Shown here: positions 19,059 through 30,206 of the stretch, piece by piece
Layout: each line of letters begins with the position of its first letter
Position numbering within the stretch: the stretch's first letter is position 1
NCBI RefSeq assembly: GCF_030655195.1
Contig: NZ_JAURWA010000195.1
Coordinates: forward strand, 28,160 to 92,159
DNA length: 64,000 nucleotides
Origin: Patulibacter sp.
GTDB lineage: Bacteria; Actinomycetota; Thermoleophilia; Solirubrobacterales; Solirubrobacteraceae
Direction of reading: 5' to 3'
The notes under the pieces: generated by a model
Databases searched by the model: none
The model's input: only the letters and a program-made list of their open reading frames with translations
Told to the model about the DNA's origin: nothing
Program-made: the position numbers and the translations under genes

Positions 19059-19484
19059 ATGACCACGATCGCGCCCCTGACCTCCCTCTCCCACCGCGCC
19101 AAGCAGGTCGAGGACGCCGCCAACGGGGCGGCGTCGCGCACCCGCGGCGAGCTCGCCGAGCAGGTGTCGCACGCCCGCGACGCGGCGCACCACGGAGCGT
19201 CCGGCCTGCAGGCCGGCGCCGCCGTCGTCCGCGACGACGTCTCCGCCTGGTGGGGTGACCTGCACCGGAGCTGGAGCACCAACGTCGCGCGCATCCGCAG
19301 GACCGAGGACCACGCGAAGGCCGACCACGACGCCCAGCGCGCGGAGGCCCGCGCCGACCGCGCCGGCGCCGACGCCGACGCCGCTCTCGCCCTGGCCTAC
19401 GCCGCGCTGGACGAGGCCGAGTACGCCCTCCTGGACTCGTCGCTGGCCCGCATGGACGCACGCGACGCGCGCGACGCCGTCTGA
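19059..19484 (+). CDS. Ala/Asp-rich coiled-coil hypothetical protein (141 aa)
   Basis: MTTIAPLTSLSHRAKQVEDAANGAASRTRGELAEQVSHARDAAHHGASGLQ...; TACGCT-N6-ATG. Confidence 0.7.
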   Translation: MTTIAPLTSLSHRAKQVEDAANGAASRTRGELAEQVSHARDAAHHGASGLQAGAAVVRDDVSAWWGDLHRSWSTNVARIRRTEDHAKADHDAQRAEARADRAGADADAALALAYAALDEAEYALLDSSLARMDARDARDAV

Positions 19485-19548
19485 CCCGCGGCGGCCCGGC
19501 ACGGCGATCGGCGGTCCCGGTGGCCGACGTGCGGGGAACTCCCCGCGC

Positions 19549-21228
19549 TCAGTCAGCCGCGAGCGTCACGGCCCGCGGCGCCAGCGCGGCCTCCTCGGGC
19601 CGATGGGCGACGATCAGCGCCGCGCGACCGGGGACGGCGTCGAGGACCGCCCGGAGGGCCTCCACCGCCTCCGCGGGCGGCAGGTGGCTGGCCGGCTCGT
19701 CCAGCAGGACGAGCGCGTGGCCGCGGGCCAGCACCCCGCGGGCCAGGCCGATCCGCTGGCGCTCGCCGCCCGAGCACCGGGCCCCGCGATCGCCCAGCGG
19801 CGTGTCGAGGCCGTCCTCCAGACCGGCGAGCCAGGCCCCCGCCCCCACGGCGCGCAGCGCCGCGACCAGCTCGTCGTCGCCGGCGTCGGGTCGGGCGAGG
19901 ACGAGGTTCGCCCGCAGGCTCGCGTCGAAGACGTAGGGGTCCTGCGGCAGACCGAGCACCGTCCGGCGGAGCGCACGGCCGTCGGCGGTGCGCAGGTCGC
20001 AGCCGCCGACGGAGGCCTCGCCGGTCCACTCCCCGGGGTCGACGAACCCGACCAGGAGGTCCACGATCGTGCTCTTGCCCACGCCGCTGGGCCCGACGAG
20101 CGCGACGCGCTCCCCCGCGCCGACGGTCATCGACGTGCCGCGTAGGACGGTCCGACCGCCACGACGGACCGCGACGTCGCGGAGCCGGACGACCCCGCCG
20201 TCGGGGCGTCCGGTGCCGTCCTCCGGCCGTGCCGCCCCACCGGTCGCCGGCGCCGCGGCCAGGCGCTCGACGCGGCGGACCGCGTCGGTGCTGTCGTGCA
20301 GCTCGCGGGCCGCCTGCGGCAGCCCGGTCAACGCCTCGCCCAGCCCGAGTGCCAGGAGCGCGAGGAGCCCGACGGAGGTCGGACCGATGCGCCCGTCGGC
20401 GCGCGCGAGCAGCGCGACCGCGACGACCGCGACGGTGCCCAGACCGGCCACCGCCACCGCGGTCGCCCCGACGAGGGCGTCGCGGGTGGCGACGCGCAGC
20501 TCCAGCGCCGTGAGGCGGTCGGACGCGCTCGCGACGCGCTCGGCGTGCCGGTCAGCGGCGCCCGACATCACGATCTCCGGGGCCGCGTCGAGCGTCGTCG
20601 CGACGTCCCGGACGACCCGGGCGCGCAGCGGGGCCAGGCGGGCGGCGGTCCCGCGGGCCGCACGGCGGGCGACCGCGGGGACGACCGCCCCGAGGAGGAC
20701 CGCGACGACGAGCACGACGACCGCCGCGGCCGGCAGCACGAGTGCGGCCGCGACCACGCCCGCGACGGTGACGAGCAGGCCCGCGGCGAGCGGGGCCAGC
20801 GAGCGGAGGAAGACGTCCTGGACGCGGTCGACGTCGGCGACGATCCCGTCGAGGAGCTCGGCGCTGGAGCGGCCGCCGACCGCGCCGGGGATCCGGGGGA
20901 CGAGCGCGGCGAAGGTCCCCGCCCGCAGGCGGGTCAGCGTGCCGAGGACGGCGTCGTGCCCGACGAGCCGCTCCGCGTACCGCGAGACGGCACGCAGGAC
21001 GCCGAGGCCCCGCACGCAGACGATCGCGACCGTCAGCGACAGGACCGGCGGCTGCTCCGCGGCACGCGCGATGAGGTAGCCCGACAGGGCCAGGAGCGCG
21101 GTGCCCGCCAGGCTGGAGACCGCCCCCAGCGCGGCGGCCCCCGCAAGCCGGCGCCGCTCGTCGGGCGAGGCGATCCGGACCGCGCGTCGGACGGTGGCGA
21201 GGGTGCCCTCGCGGGCGACGGTGCTCAC
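19549..21228 (-). CDS. cydC: Thiol reductant ABC exporter subunit CydC
   Basis: TM ABC exporter; ALSGYLIARAAEQPPVLSLTVAIVCVRGLGVLRAVSRYAERLVGHD; GPSGVGKST. Confidence 0.9.
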   Translation of the reverse strand: MSTVAREGTLATVRRAVRIASPDERRRLAGAAALGAVSSLAGTALLALSGYLIARAAEQPPVLSLTVAIVCVRGLGVLRAVSRYAERLVGHDAVLGTLTRLRAGTFAALVPRIPGAVGGRSSAELLDGIVADVDRVQDVFLRSLAPLAAGLLVTVAGVVAAALVLPAAAVVVLVVAVLLGAVVPAVARRAARGTAARLAPLRARVVRDVATTLDAAPEIVMSGAADRHAERVASASDRLTALELRVATRDALVGATAVAVAGLGTVAVVAVALLARADGRIGPTSVGLLALLALGLGEALTGLPQAARELHDSTDAVRRVERLAAAPATGGAARPEDGTGRPDGGVVRLRDVAVRRGGRTVLRGTSMTVGAGERVALVGPSGVGKSTIVDLLVGFVDPGEWTGEASVGGCDLRTADGRALRRTVLGLPQDPYVFDASLRANLVLARPDAGDDELVAALRAVGAGAWLAGLEDGLDTPLGDRGARCSGGERQRIGLARGVLARGHALVLLDEPASHLPPAEAVEALRAVLDAVPGRAALIVAHRPEEAALAPRAVTLAAD

Positions 21229-22967
21229 GCCCGGGCCCCCGCCGTCGCGGGCACCGCGGCCGGGAGACCGGGCGGCGGATCCCCGACCGGCCCGACCGGC
21301 CCGTCGCGCCGCCCGTCCCGGAGCGCGACGACCTCGTCCGCCAGGCTCAGCGGTGCCGAGTCGTGGGTGCAGAGGACGGCGGTCCGACCGCGCAGCAGGT
21401 GCTCCAGGGCGTCGACGACCCCGGCCGCGGTGACCGCGTCGAGGTTGGCCGTCGGCTCGTCGACGAGGACCAGGCGGGGGCGGCTCGCGATCGCGCGGGC
21501 GATCGCCACCCGGCGCCGCTCACCGGCCGAGAGCGGCAGCCCGCCGTCACCGACGACGGTGTCCAGTCCGTGCGGCAGCGCCCGCAGGAGCGGCCCGAGT
21601 CCCACCGCCCGGAGCGCCTCCCCGAGCGCGGCGTCGTCGGCGTCCGCGCCGAGAGCGACGTTCTCGCGCAGCGTGCCCGGGAGCAGGACGGGGTGCTGGG
21701 GGATCCAGGCGACGCCCGCCCGCCAGCCGTCGAGGTCCGCGTCGGCCAGGGCGACGTCGCCGCAGCCGACGGTCCCCCCGTCGGGGCCGCGCAGGCCGGC
21801 CAGCAGGCGCAGGACCGTCGTCTTGCCGGAGCCGGGCGGGCCGACGAGCGCGGTCGTGCGACCCGCCGCCACGTGCAGGTCGAGGCCGTCGAGCGCCGGG
21901 CGCTCGCGGCCCGGGGCGGCCACCCGGACGCCGCGCAGGACCAGCGCCTCGCGGGCCGGATCGGGCAGCGGTCCGTCGGGCTCGCCGGTGGGGACGAGGT
22001 GGTCGCGGTCGCCGCCCTCGACCAGCGCCCGCAGGACGGGCTCCGCCTCGGCCGCCGCGTGGTACTCCGCGCCCAGGCGGCGCAGCGGGGCGAAGACCTC
22101 CGGGGCGAGGACCAGCGCGGCGATCGCGGGCGCGAACGCCATGTCGCCCGCGGCCAGTCGGATGCCGCAGGCGACGGCCACCAGCGCGGTGCCGAGCATC
22201 GCCACGAACTCGAGCACGAAGCCCGAGAGGAACGCGGCGCGCAGGACGGCCATGGTGCCGCGGCGGTAGGACTCGCCCGCGACGCGCACCTGCCGGATCT
22301 GCACGTCCTCCCGACCGAACGCCCGCAGCACGGGGAGGCCCCGGAGCACGTCGAGCAGATGCCCGTCGAGCAGCCCGAGCGCGGCGGTGCGGTGCTCGGC
22401 GGCGTCGCGGGCCTGCAGGCCGACCAGGGCGAGGAAGAGGATCACGATCGGGACGGCGACGGCCAGGAGCGCGGCCGACAGCGGGTCGAAGGCGGCGACC
22501 GCGGCGAGCGCGAGGATCGGCCCGACCCCGGCGACGGCGCGCTGGGGCACGTAGCGGCCGGCGTAGTCCGCCAGCGCGCCGGCGCCGTGGACGCTGGTCG
22601 CCGCCAGGGCGCCGGGCCGGGCGGCACCCGAGGACGCGGAGGCGAGGGTCATGACCACGACGCGTCGCCGCAGCGCCGCGACCGCGCGGTGCCCGGTGCG
22701 GCGGCCGTCGATCTCCGCGGCCGCCCCGAGGGCGGCCCGCAGCAGCACCGCGACGGCCAGCGCTCCGAGGGTCCGGACGGCGTCGTCGGTCCGCGGCACG
22801 CCCTCCACCCCGATCGCGATGGCGTGCGCCAGGAGGACGGCGCCGGCCAGGGTGCACGCCGTCGCGGCCACGCCGAGCGCGGCCGTGCGCCGGGTCAGCG
22901 GCCGCAGCTCCGGGGCGAGGACCGTGAGGTCGCGGCGCCCGCGACCGCGGCGCGGCTCGGCGGCCAT
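21225..22967 (-). CDS. cydD: Thiol reductant ABC exporter subunit CydD
   Basis: ABC exporter fold, GPPGSGKTT, LSAGERRRVAIARAIAS; overlaps cydC, follows cydB. Confidence 0.9.
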   Translation of the reverse strand: MAAEPRRGRGRRDLTVLAPELRPLTRRTAALGVAATACTLAGAVLLAHAIAIGVEGVPRTDDAVRTLGALAVAVLLRAALGAAAEIDGRRTGHRAVAALRRRVVVMTLASASSGAARPGALAATSVHGAGALADYAGRYVPQRAVAGVGPILALAAVAAFDPLSAALLAVAVPIVILFLALVGLQARDAAEHRTAALGLLDGHLLDVLRGLPVLRAFGREDVQIRQVRVAGESYRRGTMAVLRAAFLSGFVLEFVAMLGTALVAVACGIRLAAGDMAFAPAIAALVLAPEVFAPLRRLGAEYHAAAEAEPVLRALVEGGDRDHLVPTGEPDGPLPDPAREALVLRGVRVAAPGRERPALDGLDLHVAAGRTTALVGPPGSGKTTVLRLLAGLRGPDGGTVGCGDVALADADLDGWRAGVAWIPQHPVLLPGTLRENVALGADADDAALGEALRAVGLGPLLRALPHGLDTVVGDGGLPLSAGERRRVAIARAIASRPRLVLVDEPTANLDAVTAAGVVDALEHLLRGRTAVLCTHDSAPLSLADEVVALRDGRRDGPVGPVGDPPPGLPAAVPATAGARA

Positions 22968-22968
22968 C

Positions 22969-24027
22969 TCAGGCGTCCTCGGCGGCGCGCCGCCGCTGCA
23001 GGGCGTCCAGCGGGCTCGCCGCCGTCGAGAACCCGTCGGCGGCGACCCGGTGGCGGAAGATCCAGTAGGACCACCCCTGGTAGAGGAAGACGATCGGTGC
23101 CATGACGACCGCCACCCAGGTCATGACCTTCAGCGTGTAGGGCGAGGACGCGGCGCTCGCGACGCTGAGCGTGCCGGCCGGGTCGTCGGTCGAGGGCAGC
23201 ACGTTCGGCCACAGCTGGGCGAACAGCAGCACCGCGGCGCCGAGGATCGTCACGACCGTCCCGGCGAACGCGGCGGACTCGTGCCCGCGCAGGAGCGCCG
23301 CTCCGCCGGCGAGCAGGCCGGCGACGGCGACGGCGACCCCGACGGCTCCGACGACGGACGCGCCGCCGCCCTGACCGAACAGCGACCACAGCCCGAAGGC
23401 CCCCACGAGCACCGTCGCGACCGGCCACGCCCGAAGCGCCAGCCGACGGCTGCGCTGGCGCAGCGCCCCCTCGGTCCGGACCCCGAGGAACGTCGCGCCG
23501 TGGAGCACGAAGAGCGAGAGGATCGCGACGACGCCGAGCAACGCATAGGGGCTCAGCAGGTCGAGGAGGGTCCCCGTGAAGTCGCTGTTGGCGTCGAGCG
23601 GGATCCCGCGCACGACGTCGGCGAGCGCGGCGGCGACCATCGCCGGGGCGAGCACCGAGCAGCCGACCAGGACGCGGTCCCAGCGCGTGGTCCAGACGAT
23701 GTCGTCCTCGTGCTTGCGGCGGTACTCGATGGCGAGCACGCGCAGGATCAGCGCGACGAGCAGGATCAGCAGCGGCAGGTACAGCGCGCTGAACATCGAC
23801 GCGTACCAGTTGGGGAACGCCGCGAACATCGAGGCGCCGGCGACGATCAGCCAGACCTCGTTGCCGTCCCAGACGGGCCCGAAGGTGCGGACCATCTGGT
23901 CGCGCTCCCCCGGGGTCTTCGCCAGGACGAACAGGAGCATGCCGACGCCGAAGTCGAAGCCCTCGAGGACGAGGTAGCCGGCCCAGAAGGCGGCGATGAG
24001 GAGGAACCAGACGGTGGGGAGGTCCAT
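22969..24027 (-). CDS. cydB: Cytochrome bd ubiquinol oxidase subunit II
   Basis: MDLPTVWFLLIAAFWAGYLVLEGFDFGVGMLLFVLAK...PVWDGNEVWLIVAG. Confidence 0.95.
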   Translation of the reverse strand: MDLPTVWFLLIAAFWAGYLVLEGFDFGVGMLLFVLAKTPGERDQMVRTFGPVWDGNEVWLIVAGASMFAAFPNWYASMFSALYLPLLILLVALILRVLAIEYRRKHEDDIVWTTRWDRVLVGCSVLAPAMVAAALADVVRGIPLDANSDFTGTLLDLLSPYALLGVVAILSLFVLHGATFLGVRTEGALRQRSRRLALRAWPVATVLVGAFGLWSLFGQGGGASVVGAVGVAVAVAGLLAGGAALLRGHESAAFAGTVVTILGAAVLLFAQLWPNVLPSTDDPAGTLSVASAASSPYTLKVMTWVAVVMAPIVFLYQGWSYWIFRHRVAADGFSTAASPLDALQRRRAAEDA

Positions 24028-24059
24028 GAGCGTGTGCCGGATCGATTCGCGGTCGGAGG

Positions 24060-25574
24060 TCAGTAGACGAGGAGCGGCACGTGCGGGTGCTCGTGGTCCT
24101 CGTCGTGGTCGTGGTCGTCCAGCTCGTCCCGCTCCGGCGTCGGTGCGTCGCCGTTCCCGGAGGCCGCCGGCGGCCGGTCGCCACCCTCGGGGCCCTTCCG
24201 GGCGAGCGTCGTGAACAGCCGGAACTCGATCGCGCCGATCGCGACGTAGAGCACGATGAACACGCCCAGCGAGATCGCGATGGTCGAGACCCCGATCTTC
24301 GACACGGCGTCCTGGGTCTTCAGCAGGCCGGTGACGACCCACGGCTGGCGGCCGACCTCGGTGAACATCCAGCCGGCGGCGTGACCGAGGAAGCCCGCGG
24401 CGAGCGTCCCGAGCGCCAGGCGCCGGAACCACGTGCGCGTGGCGAGCCGCTCGATCCGTCCGGGCGCCCGGCGCATCAGCAGCAGCCCGACGACGGCGAC
24501 CCCGAGCATCCAGAAGCCGAGCCCCATCATCAGACGGAAGGTCCAGTAGGTGACGCCGACGATCGGGTAGTACTCGGCCTCCGCGGGGTCGCGGCCCTGC
24601 GCCCGCTCGTAGGGCGCGAACCGACGCACGTCCTGCGCCTGCAGGTCGTCGATGCCCTCGACCGTCCCGTTGAAGCTGTTGGTCGCGAGGAACGAGGTCA
24701 GCCCCGGGATCTTCAGCTCGAACGACGGGCGGTCGGGCTTCTTCTCCAGCGGGGCGATCGTCATCAGGGACAGCGGGGCGCTCTTCTCCGTGGTGTAGAG
24801 CGCCTCGGCCGCGGCCATCTTCATCGGCTGCTTCTCGGTCATGTACTGCCCGAAGAAGTGGCCGACGACGATCGTCAGGAGCGAGGCGACGAGCATGCCC
24901 TTCAGACCCCAGGACAGCGAGCGGCGGAAGAACGCGGTCTCGTGTCCGGCTCGGCGTCCGAGGTGCCAGATCGAGATGCCGGCCATCAGCCCGGCGGCGG
25001 TCAGGACCGCGGCGGGGATCGTGTGGAGGTACGCGAAGACGGCGTTGCCGCTGGAGAGCACCGCCCAGATCGAGGTCAGGGCGGCGTTGCCGGTCTCCGG
25101 GTCGATGCGGTAGCCGACGGGGTGCTGCATCCAGGCGTTCGCCGCGAGGATGAAGTAGGCGGAGAGGTTCGTGCCGACGAAGACGAGCCAGATCGACGCG
25201 AGATGGAGCTTCTTCGGCAGGTGGTCCCAACCGAAGATCCAGATCCCCAGGAACGTCGACTCGAGGAAGAACGCGGCCAGGCCCTCCATGGCCAGCGGCG
25301 CGCCGAAGACGTCGCCGACGTAGCGCGAGTATGCGCTCCACGCCATGCCGAACTGGAACTCCTGCACCAGGCCGGTCGCGATGCCGATCGCGAAGTTGAT
25401 CAGCAGCAGCTTGCCCCAGAACCGCGTCATCCGCCGGTACTGGTCGTCGCCTGAACGCACCCACCGCGTCTGCATCAGCGCGACGAGGCCCGACAGGCCG
25501 ATCGTCAGCGGGACGAAGATGAAGTGGAAGACGGTGGTGAAGGCGAACTGCCAGCGTGCGAGCTCGAGGAGCAT
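24060..25574 (-). CDS. cydA: Cytochrome bd ubiquinol oxidase subunit I
   Basis: MLLELARWQFAFTTVFHFIFVPLTIGLSGLVALMQTRW...FWGKLLLINFAIGIATGLVQEFQFGMAWSAYSRYVGDVFG. Confidence 0.96.
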   Translation of the reverse strand: MLLELARWQFAFTTVFHFIFVPLTIGLSGLVALMQTRWVRSGDDQYRRMTRFWGKLLLINFAIGIATGLVQEFQFGMAWSAYSRYVGDVFGAPLAMEGLAAFFLESTFLGIWIFGWDHLPKKLHLASIWLVFVGTNLSAYFILAANAWMQHPVGYRIDPETGNAALTSIWAVLSSGNAVFAYLHTIPAAVLTAAGLMAGISIWHLGRRAGHETAFFRRSLSWGLKGMLVASLLTIVVGHFFGQYMTEKQPMKMAAAEALYTTEKSAPLSLMTIAPLEKKPDRPSFELKIPGLTSFLATNSFNGTVEGIDDLQAQDVRRFAPYERAQGRDPAEAEYYPIVGVTYWTFRLMMGLGFWMLGVAVVGLLLMRRAPGRIERLATRTWFRRLALGTLAAGFLGHAAGWMFTEVGRQPWVVTGLLKTQDAVSKIGVSTIAISLGVFIVLYVAIGAIEFRLFTTLARKGPEGGDRPPAASGNGDAPTPERDELDDHDHDEDHEHPHVPLLVY

Positions 25575-25631
25575 GGGGTCGTTTCGCGCCGAGGAGAGAG
25601 GGAGGGACGACCGATCTCCGGCCGCCCCGCC

Positions 25632-25697
25632 ACGCTACGAAGCCCCTCTCCGCCGCTCATCCGTGCGGAATCCGCGACCGGCTGCGGACGACTACGG
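25632..25697 (-). promoter_or_regulatory. Island-regulon promoter (cydABDC): box CCGTAGTCGTCCGCAG, GATG at 25661, -10 TAGCGT at 25637
   Basis: Minus strand: 36 bp box-GATG, 24 bp GATG to -10. Confidence 0.7.
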
Positions 25698-26765
25698 AGC
25701 GGCGACCGCGCCCACGCCGGCGACGGCCTCGGGGCGCAGCGGCGCCGGCTGGAGCCGGAACACCGTCCGCGCCGCACCGGCCGTCCCGTCGAGGACCGCG
25801 GCGATCGCCTCGTTCACGTCCTCCAGCCGGGCCTCGGTCCGCTCGACCCGCGTGAGTCCGCGGCGGTGCAGCTCGAAGACGTCGACGACGTCCTGGTGCG
25901 TCCCGACGATCGACCCCTTGATGGTCAGGCCGCCGACGACGGTCTCGAAGATCGGGACGCCCATCTCGTTCTCCGCCGGCATGCCGACGCAGACGAGCGT
26001 GCCGCCGCGCGACAGCGACCCGAGGGCCTGCTCGAACGCACGTGGACTGACGGCCGTCGCGATCGCCGCGTCGGCCCCGCCGAGGGCCTGGATCACGGCG
26101 ACCGGGTCCTGCTCGAGCGGGTTGACGACGTGGTCGGCGCCGAGGGCGGTGGCGGTCGCCAGCCGCTCCGGGTTGATGTCCACCGCGATCACCTCGGCGC
26201 CGGTGATCCGCGCGTACTGCACCGCCAGGTGGCCCAGACCGCCGACGCCGAAGACGACGACCCGGCTCGACGACGTGCAGCCGGACTCCTTGACCGCCTT
26301 GTAGGTCGTGACGCCCGCGCAGGTCAGCGGTGCGGCGTCCGCCGGGTCGATGCCGTCGGGGACCCGGACGACGTGGCGCGACCAGCCCACGACGTACTCG
26401 GCGAGCCCGCCGTCGACGGAGTAGCCCGTGTTCTCCTGGGACGCGCAGAGCGTCTCGCGACCGGAGTTGCAGTACCGGCAGTCGCCGCAGGCGTAGCCGA
26501 GCCACGGCACCGCGACGCGCATCCCGAGCTCGAGGCCGTGGGCGTTGCCCAGCCCGAGCTGCTCGACCAGGCCGACGGCCTCGTGGCCGGGCACGAACGG
26601 CGGCGACGGCTTGGCCGGCCAGTCGCCGTGGGCGGCGTGGATGTCGGTGTGGCAGAGCCCGGACGCTTCGACGCGGACCAGGACCTGCTCGGGCCCGGGC
26701 CGCGGCACGGGGATCTCGTCGATCGTGAGCGGGTCGGTGAACTGGTGGACGACGGCGGCCTTCAT
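25692..26765 (-). CDS. Zinc-dependent alcohol dehydrogenase
   Basis: [50 protein letters not shown]...GHEAVG...[15 protein letters not shown]. Confidence 0.93.
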   Translation of the reverse strand: MKAAVVHQFTDPLTIDEIPVPRPGPEQVLVRVEASGLCHTDIHAAHGDWPAKPSPPFVPGHEAVGLVEQLGLGNAHGLELGMRVAVPWLGYACGDCRYCNSGRETLCASQENTGYSVDGGLAEYVVGWSRHVVRVPDGIDPADAAPLTCAGVTTYKAVKESGCTSSSRVVVFGVGGLGHLAVQYARITGAEVIAVDINPERLATATALGADHVVNPLEQDPVAVIQALGGADAAIATAVSPRAFEQALGSLSRGGTLVCVGMPAENEMGVPIFETVVGGLTIKGSIVGTHQDVVDVFELHRRGLTRVERTEARLEDVNEAIAAVLDGTAGAARTVFRLQPAPLRPEAVAGVGAVAAP

Positions 26766-26808
26766 GGCGTGCTCCTCGGGTGGTCCCGACGGGACGCCGG
26801 GCCCGTCC

Positions 26809-26874
26809 ACCTTCACCCGCGGCTCCCGGCGCGTCATCGGGAGGGACCCCGGCGGGGACCGCGTAGTTCGTCCC
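26809..26874 (-). promoter_or_regulatory. Island-regulon promoter (ADH): box GGGACGAACTACGC, GATG at 26838, -10 GAAGGT
   Basis: Minus strand 36/24 spacing. Confidence 0.55.
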
Positions 26875-26895
26875 CCGCGTGGACCTCCTCGGGAC

Positions 26896-26931
26896 GACCG
26901 GACCCCGGACGGGAAGACCGGACCCCGGACG
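26896..26931. repeat. Two copies of GACCGGACCCCGGACG, 20-bp period
   Basis: 26896-26911 and 26916-26931 identical, between the ADH and ALDH control boxes. Confidence 0.8.
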
Positions 26932-26960
26932 AGCACCGCGGACGGACCACGGTCCCCGTC

Positions 26961-27026
26961 GCGTACTCCGCCGCAGCCGGCCCGCCACGGTTCCGCGATG
27001 TGCCCGGGAGGCACGCATGGTCCGCT
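26961..27026 (+). promoter_or_regulatory. Island-regulon promoter (ALDH): box GCGTACTCCGCCGCAG, GATG 26997, -10 TCCGCT 27021
   Basis: 36/24 spacing. Confidence 0.55.
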
Positions 27027-27060
27027 GGAGGAACTCCGAACATCGACCCGAGGACCCTCC

Positions 27061-28605
<1,545 letters not shown>

Positions 28606-28683
28606 CCCCGACGGACCGCGCCCTCGCACCGACCCGGGCCGCGGCGGACGAGCGGCCCACGAGGACGGATCCATGGCCCTCGC

Positions 28684-29112
28684 TCAATCCCCGACGGGGG
28701 CGGTGCGCAGCGCGGCGACGACGTCGAGGGTCGAGACGATCCCGACAGGACGCTCGTCGTCGGTGACGACGGCGTGCGACGTCCCGTTCTCGGCGAGCGC
28801 GACGGCGATCACCAGCAGGTCGTCCTCCGCGTCGACGCAGAGCACCGGCGACCGGGCGATGCCGCCGGCGGTCGTGCCGCTGCCGGTGATCGCGCCGCGG
28901 ACGAGGTCGAGGTCGGAGACCACCGACCAGACGAGACGGTCGCCGGAAGCGTCGTGGACGATGCCGTCGACGAGGAGGCAGTGGATCCGCTGGTCGGCCA
29001 TCGCCGCGGCGACCTCGGCCAGCGGCGTCGACGGATCGCACGACGTGATCGGTGAGTGCATGACGTCGCGGGCGAACGTCGCGGCCAGGGAGCGGGTGAG
29101 GATCGTGGTCAT
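28684..29112 (-). CDS. CBS-domain protein
   Basis: MTTILTRSLAATFARDVMHSPITSCDPSTPLAEVAAAMADQRIHCLLVDG...GIVSTLDVVAAL. Confidence 0.85.
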   Translation of the reverse strand: MTTILTRSLAATFARDVMHSPITSCDPSTPLAEVAAAMADQRIHCLLVDGIVHDASGDRLVWSVVSDLDLVRGAITGSGTTAGGIARSPVLCVDAEDDLLVIAVALAENGTSHAVVTDDERPVGIVSTLDVVAALRTAPVGD

Positions 29113-29118
29113 CGCTCG

Positions 29119-29184
29119 ACCGTACGGACGGGCCGTGGCGTCGCCATCCGCGAACACCCACCGCCGCGCGGGACGTTCTACGGA
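29119..29184 (-). promoter_or_regulatory. Island-regulon promoter (CBS): box TCCGTAGAACGTCCCG, GATG at 29148, -10 TACGGT at 29124
   Basis: Minus strand 36/24 spacing; TACGGT-N6-ATG. Confidence 0.55.
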
Positions 29185-29295
29185 GTCGCCCGGGGCGTCC
29201 CAGCGCCAGATCCGCCAGATCGTGCGGGACGAGGCGATCATGACGGCCGACGTAGGGCGGCCCGGGCGACGTGGTCGGGGGTGCTCCTCGGGGCG

Positions 29296-29997
29296 TCAGA
29301 CCCCGGTCCCCACGAGCGCCCCGATGCCGGAGGTGACCGCCATCGCGACGACGCCCCAGAGCACGACGCGGACGGTCGCCGGACGCACCGGCGCGCCGCC
29401 CAGGCGCGCGCCGGCGGTGCCGAGGGCCGCGAGGGCGACCAGGGTGACCGCGACGATCGTGACGGTGCGCGCGCCACCGGTGAGCAGGGCCGCCGCCAGC
29501 AGCGGCAGCGCAGCACCCGACGCGAAAGAGACCGCGGAGGACCACGCGGCCTGCAGCGGCCGCGCCCGGCGCTCCTCCTCGAGGCCGAGCTCGTCGCGCA
29601 CGTGGGCGGCGAGGGCGTCGCGGTCGGTCAGGGACTGCGCCACCTGCAGCGCCAGGTCCGCCGAGAGCCCGCGGCCCTCGTAGATCCTCGCGAGCTCACG
29701 CAGCTCGCCCTCGGGGTCCGTGCGCAGCTCGCGCTGTTCGAGCCGGACGTCGGCGGCCTCCGTGTCGCGCTGCGAGCTGACGGAGACGTACTCCCCGGCG
29801 GCCATCGACAGCGCCCCGCCGACGAGACCCGCGACCCCGGCCGTCACCACGGCGCCGCTCGATGCACCGGAGCCCGCCACGCCGAGCACGAGGCTCGAGG
29901 TCGAGACGATCCCGTCGTTGGCGCCGAGGACCGCCGCGCGGAGCCAGCCGGCGCGGTGGCTGAGGTGGCGCTCGGCGAGGATCGCGGCGTCGGGCAT
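29296..29997 (-). CDS. VIT1/CCC1-family transporter
   Basis: ERHLSHRAGWLRAAVLGANDGIVSTSSLVLGVAGSGAS...GGALSMAAGEYVSVSSQRD. Confidence 0.9.
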   Translation of the reverse strand: MPDAAILAERHLSHRAGWLRAAVLGANDGIVSTSSLVLGVAGSGASSGAVVTAGVAGLVGGALSMAAGEYVSVSSQRDTEAADVRLEQRELRTDPEGELRELARIYEGRGLSADLALQVAQSLTDRDALAAHVRDELGLEEERRARPLQAAWSSAVSFASGAALPLLAAALLTGGARTVTIVAVTLVALAALGTAGARLGGAPVRPATVRVVLWGVVAMAVTSGIGALVGTGV

Positions 29998-30106
29998 CGA
30001 GGCGAGGCTACGCCCTCCCGCGTGGGCACCATCGTCGCGCCCCGCCGGCGCGCGCGCCGGCGACCCGGCGGCCCGTCCGGCGACGACGGCCCGCCCGGCG
30101 GACGTT

Positions 30107-30172
30107 GCGGGCAACTACCGGGGCGGCCGTCGGTCCCTCCCCGATGGTCCGCGGGGACGGCGGTCGTAGCGT
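30107..30172 (+). promoter_or_regulatory. Island-regulon promoter: box GCGGGCAACTACCGG, GATG 30143, -10 TAGCGT 30167
   Basis: 36/24 spacing. Confidence 0.7.
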
Positions 30173-30206
30173 CCCTGCGGACCGGAACCGCCACCCCAGG
30201 ACCACC

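Noticed and set aside
30043-30062. 20-bp perfect palindrome CGCCGGCGCGCGCGCCGGCG
   Set aside because: Pure GC alternating sequence in a GC-rich intergenic region; likely compositional or a hairpin, no further support.
29995-30069. VIT-gene promoter with GATGG and TAGCCT
   Set aside because: Spacing is 23 rather than 24 and there is no convincing box at the expected position; left out of the regulon list.
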